This document shows, in pieces, positions 56,801 to 64,000 of a DNA stretch of 64,000 nucleotides; the first letter of the stretch is position 1, and every line of letters starts with the position of its first letter. The notes beneath the pieces are model-generated. The model was not told the origin of the DNA. It saw only the letters and a program-made list of their open reading frames with translations, and did no database searches. This stretch comes from Candidatus Hepatoplasma crinochetorum (GTDB lineage: Bacteria; Bacillota_I; Bacilli_A; Mycoplasmatales; Hepatoplasmataceae). A program made the position numbers and the translations under genes. The stretch covers positions 496,001-560,000 of the forward strand of contig CWGI01000001.1 in NCBI GenBank assembly GCA_001179805.1, in the 5' to 3' direction.

Positions 56801-58163
56801 AACAATTTCAACAGTCGCCAATAGAACCGCTTATGGTTATGTTAAAAATTGAGAAGAGATTACAAACAATAAACTTACAAATGAAAAATTAAGATATTTT
56901 ATCGACCTTGTTGAAGGAACAAAAAGAACAACCGGTCAACATCCAGGAGGTCTTATTGTCGTTCCCAAAAATATGAGTATTTATGATTTTACACCGATCA
57001 ATTTTCCTGGAAATGATACAAAATCAAATTGATTAACAACTCATTTTGATTTTCATTCTATTCATGATAATCTTTTAAAATTAGATTTATTAGGTCATTT
57101 AGATCCTTCGCTTTTAAAAATGCTTCAATCCTTAACAAAAATAAATCCACAAGAAATTCCAATGAATGATAAAGAAGTAATTTCTTTATTTAAAAATAGT
57201 AAATCTTTAAATTATATAAAAGATGAAACAGAGGAAGAATTAGGAATTCTTGGATTACCAGAATTTGGAACTAAATTTGTTCGAGATCTTGTAAGAGAAG
57301 CAAAACCAAAAACATTTTCCGAATTAGTAATGATTTCAGGATTATCACATGGAACAGATGTCTGATTATCGAATGCAAAAGATTTAATAAAACAAAATAA
57401 AGCGACATTAAAAGATGTTATTTCTGTTCGTGATGATATTATGAGATATCTAATTTCAAAAGATGTTCCAAATTTGGAAGCTTTTAAAATTATGGAATCA
57501 GTACGAAAAGGTCAAGGATTAACAGAAAATTGAGAAAAATTAATGTTAGAGCATAAAGTTCCTAAATGATATATTCAATCATGTAAAAAGATTAAATATA
57601 TTTTCCCGAAAGCACACGCCGTTGCTTATGTGATGATGGCTTATCGAATCGCATGATATAAAATAAATTATCCACTTGAATATTATGCGACCTTTTTTAC
57701 AAAAAGAGATACAGAATGAGACATTTTAAGCTTAAATAAAGGATTAGAGGGAATTAAGGAATGAAGAAAAAATTATAAAAATAAGCAAGAAAAAGAAAAA
57801 ACTGAGCGTGATAAAGCGATAAATGAAACTTATAAAATTTTACTCGAGATGTATTCACGAGGATATAAGGTCTCACCAATTAATTTAGAACAATCGGAAT
57901 CAACAACATGGGTAATCGATAAAAAAAATAATCAATTAATTCCACCTTTTACAATTATTGAAGGATTAGGTGAATCAGCTGCTGAAAAACTTGTGCTTGA
58001 AAATCGTAAGCAACACTTTATTTCTTTAGAAGATTTTAAACAAAGATCAGGTCTAAATAAAACTTTAATAAAAAAATTTTCTGATCTTGAAATATCTGAT
58101 AATTTAGCAATTAAACAAGAACAAAAAAAACAATTTTCAATTGATGATTTCTTTAATTTATAA
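53838..58163 (+). CDS. polC: DNA polymerase III alpha subunit, PolC type
   Basis: The main replicative polymerase of Firmicutes and mollicutes (1441 aa). N-terminal and OB regions are followed by PHP ([17 protein letters not shown], about residue 314), an inserted 3'-5' exonuclease ([13 protein letters not shown], about 403; [12 protein letters not shown]), the palm with [12 protein letters not shown] (about 878) and PDIDLNFS (about 957), a zinc-binding module CDKC...CPIC, and [15 protein letters not shown] near 1263. AAAAAAGGATAATAAAAT precedes the ATG; the start could be either of two adjacent ATGs. Many Trp are TGA. It is followed by the nusA leader. Confidence 0.96.
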
Positions 58164-58205
58164 TTTTTTTAAATTTAATAAATAATAATCAGTTTTACTG
58201 AACTT

Positions 58206-58250
58206 TATAATATAATTTAATTATGTTAAATAAAGGAGCAAAGCTCTTTT
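58206..58250 (+). promoter_or_regulatory. Promoter and hairpin in the nusA leader
   Basis: Two overlapping TATAAT boxes (58206-58211 and 58211-58216) are followed by AAATAAAGGAGC AAA GCTCTTTTATTT (58228-58254), a stem of about 12 bases with one G-T pair, ending in T-rich sequence. It may be an attenuator between polC and nusA. A further hairpin, CAGTTTTACTG, lies at about 58190-58200. Confidence 0.4.
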
Positions 58251-58339
58251 ATTTCTTAATTCTTTCTATTTATTTTTTTATAAATAATAATAATTGATCA
58301 AAAAATCGTAAAAAAAAGAAAGGTACGATATGAATATAA
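58223..58339 (+). CDS. Possible leaderless leader peptide overlapping nusA
   Basis: A 38-codon frame (MLNKGAKLFYFLILSIYFFI..., then a basic tail with two TGA-encoded Trp) begins six bases after a TATAAT box, exactly as rsgA does, and ends inside the first codons of nusA. No ribosome binding site is present. It may be a chance frame; if translated it could couple ribosome movement to the hairpin within it. Confidence 0.25.
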
Positions 58340-59583
58340 AAAATCAACAAAAAAAAATAGTTGAAGCACTTAAATCTTTTGCTGAATTAAAAGATATCTC
58401 AAAAGAAGAAATTAAGAAATTATTAGAAGAATCTTTTTTAAAAGCTCTAAGTAAAGAGTATGAAAAAGATTTGGAAAATAATGAAATAATGCTCCCTTTA
58501 TTTGATATCTCTGTAAAATTAGACGAAGGAAAAATTGATGTTAAAAGAAAATGAATTTTAACAGATCAAGAAATTGATGAAAAGGAAGTCAATGTTAAAA
58601 AGAATATTAAAGAAGTAAATTCAAAAGACTTAAAAATAGATGATTATTATTTTGAAGACATTTCTTTAGATTCAATAAAACATGATAGTTTCTTTCTCTA
58701 TATTAAGCAATTGTTTACACAAAAAATTTCTGAAGCAGAAAAAGTTAAAGTTTATGAAAAATTTATTGATTATAAAGATCATATTGTTAAGGCAAAAATT
58801 GAAAAAAGTGGGCCATCACATTATCTTTTAAATTATCAAGATAATATTATTTTTCTTTCAAAAAAAGAAACTTCAAGATTAGATCAATTTAATGTCGGTG
58901 ATTTTGTTTATGTTTATATTACAAAAATCGAAAAATCATCAAAAGATGCACAAATTATTGCTTCAAGAAAAAATCCTGAATTTATTTCAAAATTAATTGA
59001 AAAAGAGATTGAGGATGTTGCAGATAAAATCATTAAAATTGAAAAAATTGCAAGACAACCGGGATTTAAAACCAAAGTTATCGTTTCAAGTACTTTGGAC
59101 GAAGTTGATCCTGTTGGATCTATTATCGGTGTAAAAGGACAAAAAATAAGATCAATAATTGATGAATTACGTGGTGAAAGAATTGATATTATTGAATATA
59201 GCAAAGATATTGATATTCAAATTGCAAGAGCTGTAATTCCAGGAAAAATTATTGGAATCAATAAAGTAAATGATGAAAAATATATTCTTGTAACAGAAGA
59301 AAAAGATTTTTTATCTGTATTAGGAAAGAGTGGAATAAATATTAGATTAGTAGCTAATTTAGTTGAAAAAAAACTTGATGTTAAGACTAAAAAAATGGTT
59401 GAAGAAGAAAATATTAGATATCATCATATCTCTCTTCCTTTATATAATCAAAATCGTAACACACGAAAAAATTTTTCAAAAATCGTAGATGAAAATTATG
59501 AAGATAATTATGATTTATTGGAAGATTTAGCATCAATGGAAGAATATGATGATTATGATCAAGAATTAGATAAGCGTTACTAA
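58330..59583 (+). CDS. nusA: Transcription termination/antitermination factor NusA
   Basis: The protein (417 aa) binds RNA polymerase and nascent RNA. Order: N-terminal polymerase-binding domain, S1 domain (FNVGDFVYVYITKIEKSSKD, IIASRKNPEFISKL), KH domains (VDPVGSIIGVKGQKIRSII, DELRGERIDIIEYSKD, then IPGKIIGINKVN and GKSGINIRLVANLV). The acidic C-terminal tail (SMEEYDDYDQELDKRY) is short. AAAGGTACGAT precedes the ATG. rimP, usually before nusA, is absent, so nusA follows polC directly. Confidence 0.95.
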
Positions 59584-59600
59584 TTTATTTTATAAATTTA

Positions 59601-59873
59601 ATGAAAGAAATTATTCGAACTGATATTCTTACAAATAAAAAATATAAAAAAGAACAATTAATTAGAATTGCTATTTTAAAAGATAAAACAACAATTTTAA
59701 ATAATGATTTTCTCGGTCGTGGTCTTTATTTTCATCCTAAAAATTTAATAAATAAGAAAAGATGAATGCTTTTAAAATTTAAAATTGAAAAAAGCGGCGG
59801 TGATTTTTCACAAATATCCGATCAATTATCATCTTTTTATCAAGGAGGTAATTTCGATGGCGAAAAAAACTAA
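59601..59873 (+). CDS. ylxR: YlxR/RnpM RNA-binding protein (DUF448)
   Basis: The short protein (90 aa) carries FLGRGLYFHPKN, the GRG motif of the family, and LIRIAIL in the expected place. It lacks the N-terminal RxCxxC of many homologues. The family binds RNase P RNA in Bacillus. It lies between nusA and infB and overlaps infB by 17 bases; its last codons contain the strong AAGGAGGT ribosome binding site of infB. One TGA is Trp. Confidence 0.8.
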
Positions 59874-61701
59874 GAACAAAAAAAATAATATTTACAAATA
59901 TAGTTTAGACAAATTTTTTGTTGAAAGATTAAGTTTTAAGGATAATAAACTTAAATTTGGGACAAATACTTATTTAAATGAGCTTGCAAGAATTTTAGGA
60001 TTAAATCCTTATAAAATAAAGAAAAAATTAGGTCTTGATCTAAAGATTAATGATCATATTTTAGATGATGATCAAATAGCTGAAATTGCTTTATCAAATA
60101 ATATTGAATTTGAAAAAGTTGATGATGTCTCTCCTGAAAATATTATTTTAAAGATTAATGATTTAATTGAGAATTATAAAAATTGACCAAAAGAAGTAAT
60201 TATTAAAAAAAGAACCCCTATTGTTACGATAATGGGTCATGTTGATCATGGTAAAACAACACTTTTGGACACGATTAGAAATACTAATTTTACCGAAAAA
60301 GAAGCGGGTGGAATTACACAAAAAATCGGTGCTTATCAAATAATTTGGAAAGATAATAAAATTACTTTTATTGATACTCCTGGGCATGAGGCGTTTACAG
60401 AGATGCGCGCAAATGGTTCAAAAGTAACAGATTTATGTGTAATTGTCGTATCCGCTAATGATTCTTTAATGAAACAAACAAAAGAATCAATTGATCATGC
60501 AAGAGCTGCAAATGTTCCGATTATTATTGCTATCAATAAAATAGATATTCCTGGACATGATCGTAAGAAAATTTTAAATGATCTTGCTGATTACGGTGTA
60601 ATTTCAGAAGAATTAGGAGGAGATGTTCCTGTCGTTGAGATTTCTGCTCTTAAAAATCAAAACATCGATCAATTATTAGATACTATAATTTTATTAACTG
60701 ATTTACTTAATTTAAAAACCGCTTTTAATATTTTATCAAGTGGAACCGTAATTGAAAGTAATATTCATAAAGGAAGAGGAAATTTAGTAACAGTAATTGT
60801 TAAAAATGGAATTTTAAGAATCGGTGATAACATTATTTTAGATGATAAATTAATAACAGTAAAAGGTCTAAAAGATGAAAATCAAAACCCGATCTCTGAA
60901 GCTTATCCGGGACAACCGATTGAAATTTATGGAGCTGGATTTTCCCCATTAGCAGGTTCAAATTTTGTTGCGGTTAGTGATTTAAAATTAGCAAATAAAA
61001 TTGTAAATGTTTTTCATAGTTCAAAATTAAATGCTTTAAGAAATTCCAATAATAAATTAATCACAAGAGAGAATTTATTTCAAAGATTATCTGATCAAAA
61101 GAAACGTATTTTTAATTTAATTTTAAAAGTTGATTCAGTTAATTCTTTAAGCGCGATCAAAAATCAAATAAACTTATTAAATGATGATGACTTAATCATT
61201 AAAATAATCCACGAAGATGTCGGAGAAGTTACAAATAGTGATATCGTTCTTGCGGATGCTTCGAAAGCGATTATTTATCAATTTAATTTTAAAACACCGA
61301 ATAATTTGCAATCACTAATAAAATCAAGAGATGTTTTGGTATTAAATTTTGATATTATTTATAGATTATTTGAAGACATAAAAGAAAAAATTTCGCTTAC
61401 TGCAAAAAAAGAACCGGTTAAAAAAATAATTGGAAAAGGAGAGATAATTAAAAAATTTGTCTTTTCTAAAGTGGGCGCAATTTCTGGAACCAAAATTACT
61501 GATGGATTTGTAAAAAGAAATTCTAAAGTTGATATTTATCGTAATAAAAAATTAATTTATGAAACAGAAATAAAGAGTTTAATGATTGAAAAAAATAATG
61601 TAAATGAAGTTAAAAAGGGACAAGAATGCGGAATTACTTTCAAAAACTTTAATGATTTTCTTGAAAATGATAATTTAGAGTTTTTTGAAATAGAAAATTA
61701 A
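59857..61701 (+). CDS. infB: Translation initiation factor IF-2
   Basis: The protein (614 aa) places initiator tRNA on the ribosome. G1 MGHVDHGKTTLLD (about residue 126), DTPGHEAFTEMRANGS, AINKIDIPG and the C-terminal domains II-IV (RGRGNLVTV-type GRGNLVTVIV, IGKGEIIKKFVFSKVGAISG) are seen. The N-terminal region is short. The ATG follows AAGGAGGTAATTTCG, the best Shine-Dalgarno sequence in the window; the TGA at 60184-60186 is Trp. ylxQ is absent between ylxR and infB. Confidence 0.96.
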
Positions 61702-61702
61702 T

Positions 61703-62044
61703 ATGGATAAAAATGCAAAATTAAAAAGTTTAGAAAATCAAATTAAAATAAATCTTTCAGATATATTATTTACAGAGACAAATAATGAAAAAGTAAAATA
61801 TTTTTCAATAAATGATGTAATACTAACAAAAGATTTTTTAAATGCAAAAATTTATGTAAGTTATTTTGATCAAAAAAAAGAAAGCAAATATTTTCAAGAA
61901 TTTGCAAAAGTAAAAGGTTTCTTAAGATCAGAACTTGCAAAAAGACTTACTACAAAAAAAGTTCCAGAATTGGAATTTATTCTAGATGATCTCATTGATA
62001 AGATTGGAAATATTGATAAATTAATAGAAAAAAATAATAAATAA
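61703..62044 (+). CDS. rbfA: Ribosome-binding factor A
   Basis: The KH-fold protein (113 aa) needed for 16S 5' end maturation. The segments DVILTKDFLNAKIYVSYFDQ and FLRSELAKRLTTKKVPELEF followed by LDDLIDKIGNIDKLI match RbfA. It begins one base after the infB stop and is two bases before truB. Confidence 0.9.
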   Translation: MDKNAKLKSLENQIKINLSDILFTETNNEKVKYFSINDVILTKDFLNAKIYVSYFDQKKESKYFQEFAKVKGFLRSELAKRLTTKKVPELEFILDDLIDKIGNIDKLIEKNNK

Positions 62045-62046
62045 TT

Positions 62047-62877
62047 ATGGACAGAATTTTTATTGCTTTTAAGGAAGAGGGAATATCTTCTAATAAATTT
62101 ATTCAAAAATTAAAAAAAGAATTGAATGTAAATAAAATAGGTCACGCTGGAACTTTAGATCCTTTTGCAAGTGGTCTTTTGTTAATTGGAACTGAAAATT
62201 ATACAAAGCTTTTAAATTATTTCAAAGATTTAGATAAAACATATGTAGGAACAATTTTATTTGGAAAAGAAACAGATACATTTGATAAAACAGGAAAGAT
62301 AATAAAAGAAGAAAAGGTAAATATAAATTTTGAATTGCTCAAAAAAATTATTAAAGATAATTTTATCGGTAAAATTGAACAAAAACCACCTTTATATTCG
62401 GCAATTAAAATAAAGGGAATTTCTGCTTATAAATATGCTCAAAAAGGATTAAATCTTGAATTAATTGCAAGAGAAAGATTTATTTATTATTTTAAAATTT
62501 ATCGAACAGAAAAGCAAAATGAATTTACTTTTGAAATAAAAGTTTCATCCGGAACATATATTAGAGCAATCGCAAGAGATTTAGCAATTAAATTGAATAC
62601 AGTAGCAATTTTAACAAGTTTGAGAAGAATAAAAATCTTTGATTTAAAATTAGAAGATCAAAAAATGAAAGAAATTTCTGATCCATATAAATTTTTAAAT
62701 ATTGAAAAAATTTTATTATCGGATCAGTTAATTAAGAATCTTTTGAATGGTAAATTAATTGAAATTTTAGGACAAGAAAAGCAAATTTTAATAGCTCTAA
62801 GTCATGATCATATTCATGAAATACTAGTTGAAAAAATTAGAAAAGGTGTTTATAAAATCAAAAAGAGAATAAAATAA
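62047..62877 (+). CDS. truB: tRNA pseudouridine-55 synthase
   Basis: The protein (276 aa) makes pseudouridine 55 in the T loop. The catalytic aspartate is in KIGHAGTLDPFASGLLLIG; TYVGTILFGKETDTFD, QKPPLYSAIKIKG and VSSGTYIRAIARDLA are family blocks. It lies in the infB-rbfA-truB-ribF order typical of Firmicutes. Confidence 0.95.
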   Translation: MDRIFIAFKEEGISSNKFIQKLKKELNVNKIGHAGTLDPFASGLLLIGTENYTKLLNYFKDLDKTYVGTILFGKETDTFDKTGKIIKEEKVNINFELLKKIIKDNFIGKIEQKPPLYSAIKIKGISAYKYAQKGLNLELIARERFIYYFKIYRTEKQNEFTFEIKVSSGTYIRAIARDLAIKLNTVAILTSLRRIKIFDLKLEDQKMKEISDPYKFLNIEKILLSDQLIKNLLNGKLIEILGQEKQILIALSHDHIHEILVEKIRKGVYKIKKRIK

Positions 62878-62878
62878 G

Positions 62879-63790
62879 ATGGAAATAATTAATTTTGATA
62901 TTAAAAATAATAAATTAGATGATAAAACTAAGCGAATAATTATATTAGGAAAATTTAATACTTTTCATTTAGGACATCAAAAATTATTACATAAAGCGAT
63001 TGATTTAAAAGCAAAAAAAAATTATCAATTAATAGTAATGCTTTACCCAGATTATAATAATTTTACAAAATTAAAAGTAAAAAAAATTTTACCCTTAGAA
63101 GAAAGAATAAAAATTTTAAAAAAATATAATGTTGATTTTGTTCTTCTTTTCGAAGAAAGTGCTAAAAATTATCAAATAACTAGGGAGAATTTTATTGATT
63201 ACTTAAAGAAAAAATTAAATGTTTCAGATATTATTATAGGTGAAAATTTTTCTTTTGGTAAAAACAAAATGGATGATTTTGAATTGCTTAAAAAAAATTT
63301 TAATTTATATCTATTAAAACTTGAAAAATTTAATAATCAAATTATTTCATCAAGTCTTATTAAAATGTTATTAGATGAAGGTGCAATTGAAGATGCTAAT
63401 AAATTACTAGGTTTTAATTATTTTTATACTGGAAAAGTTGTATATGGAATGGGAATTGGAAAAAAATATAATACGCCGACAGCAAACGTAGATGTAAGCG
63501 AAACACTTTATCCTCCAATGCAAGGTATTTATTTGAGTAAAGTTTTAATTTTAAATAAATATTATTATGGAATTACATCTATTTCAAATAATCCAACATT
63601 TAAAAAAAGACCGATTACTTTTGAAACATATATTTTTAATTTTGATCAAGATATATATGGAAAAGAAATTTCAATCGAACTTCTAAAATTCATGCGTGAA
63701 TCGATAAAATTTAATTCAATTAAAAAATTATTTGCACAAATTGAAATAGATAAAATAAGAGCTATTGAGTTAATTAATACTAAAAAATAA
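62879..63790 (+). CDS. ribF: Bifunctional riboflavin kinase/FAD synthetase
   Basis: The protein (303 aa) makes FMN and then FAD from imported riboflavin. The N-terminal adenylyltransferase half has LGKFNTFHLGHQKLLHKA and IISSSLIKMLL; the C-terminal kinase half has GKVVYGMGIGKKYNTPTANV and YPPMQGIYLSKV. It begins one base after truB. With the ECF module, it suggests dependence on imported riboflavin. A structured terminator region follows. Confidence 0.94.
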   Translation: MEIINFDIKNNKLDDKTKRIIILGKFNTFHLGHQKLLHKAIDLKAKKNYQLIVMLYPDYNNFTKLKVKKILPLEERIKILKKYNVDFVLLFEESAKNYQITRENFIDYLKKKLNVSDIIIGENFSFGKNKMDDFELLKKNFNLYLLKLEKFNNQIISSSLIKMLLDEGAIEDANKLLGFNYFYTGKVVYGMGIGKKYNTPTANVDVSETLYPPMQGIYLSKVLILNKYYYGITSISNNPTFKKRPITFETYIFNFDQDIYGKEISIELLKFMRESIKFNSIKKLFAQIEIDKIRAIELINTKK

Positions 63791-63791
63791 T

Positions 63792-63890
63792 AAACCCTCT
63801 TACTTTATAAAAATAAAAGGGTTAAGAATACTTGGCATATCCTCTATATAATAGAGGATAAATCAATATTCTTGCTGTTTTTTTTATTTT
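63792..63890 (+). terminator. Two-tier hairpin and T-run after ribF
   Basis: First a hairpin AACCCT/AGGGTT (63793-63798/63818-63823). Then AAGAATA (63824-63830) pairs with TATTCTT (63867-63873), enclosing a perfect 10-bp hairpin TATCCTCTAT/ATAGAGGATA (63838-63847/63851-63860) with unpaired CTTGGCA and AATCAA between the two stems. GCTG and a run of eight Ts follow. It will act as a terminator, but the internal loop is unusual. Confidence 0.7.
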
Positions 63891-63919
63891 CTCACTTTCT
63901 TTTGATTTGATTATTAATT

Positions 63920-63925
63920 TATAAT
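63920..63925 (+). promoter_or_regulatory. -10 box of rsgA, leaderless start
   Basis: TATAAT ends six bases before the ATG and no Shine-Dalgarno sequence is present. Confidence 0.5.
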
Positions 63926-63931
63926 TTAATT

Positions 63932-64000
63932 ATGATTGGATTAATAATTTATTCAAGCGGTGGTAATTATCGTGTAAAAACCGATCAAGGAATTTTTAAG
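63932..64000 (+). CDS. rsgA: Ribosome small subunit-dependent GTPase RsgA, partial
   Basis: Only the first 23 residues are inside the window (MIGLIIYSSGGNYRVKTDQG...). They match the OB-fold start of RsgA (IxxGGxYxV...G), the GTPase that checks 30S maturation. The call is tentative because no GTPase motif is visible; the gene would extend beyond the right edge. Confidence 0.5.
   Translation, partial: MIGLIIYSSGGNYRVKTDQGIFK

Overview
The window is part of a mollicute (mycoplasma-type) chromosome. UGA is read as tryptophan throughout (genetic code 4): in-frame TGA falls at conserved Trp positions, for example the WFPGHM start of RbgA and the RWLGG segment of ribosomal protein S2. The DNA is very AT-rich, genes are short, tightly packed and often overlapping, and the gene order is a reduced Firmicutes order with the cell-wall and isoprenoid genes missing. 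No rRNA, CRISPR array, prophage or transposase is visible. I cannot name the species.

Layout. 1-4938: a partial dimeric dUTPase on the minus strand, then tdk-thyA-folA, prfA-prmC and tsaC. 4986-13798: glyA, upp and a complete F1Fo ATP synthase operon atpI-B-E-F-H-A-G-D-C. Its c subunit has an extra N-terminal membrane segment and residues resembling those of Na+-binding c rings. 13842-18943: a DUF2130 coiled-coil protein, manA (minus) and a divergent fructose PTS permease (EIIA-EIIB-EIIC) with an unusual charged C-terminal extension. 19048-22104: an accessory two-gene island lying between two strong terminators. Its large gene encodes a DUF262/DUF1524 (GmrSD-like) protein with an extra N-terminal domain, and the small gene encodes a second, free-standing copy of that domain. 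This is the best candidate for an undescribed system. 22234-28295: a small membrane protein, secA and two tandem amino-acid permeases. 28498-32180: a metal-transport cluster (predicted Mn exporter with a structured leader, a YitT-type protein, a CNNM/CorC-type protein). 32317-36523: an anchored surface protein, ffh and rpsP-rimM-trmD-rplS. 36595-43176: a likely small RNA, sufS-sufU, uvrC, an ECF transporter energising module (two ATPases and EcfT) and truA. 43302-47906: rplM-rpsI, tRNA-Ile(GAT), rbgA, a divergent dprA and topA. 48047-64000: rpsB-tsf-pyrH-frr-cdsA-rseP-polC, then nusA-ylxR-infB-rbfA-truB-ribF and the first codons of rsgA.

The genes fit a host-dependent cell that salvages nucleotides and cofactors (tdk, upp, ECF module, ribF), takes up fructose and possibly other sugars entering through ManA, imports amino acids, and keeps a full translation, secretion and replication core. 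Several genes (prfA, sufS, ecfA1, rsgA and probably the dUTPase gene) have a -10 box only 5-12 bases before the start codon and no Shine-Dalgarno sequence, which suggests leaderless or nearly leaderless mRNAs beside ordinary SD-led ones. All coordinates and translations were worked out by eye with code 4. Family names are recognitions from motifs, not database hits.
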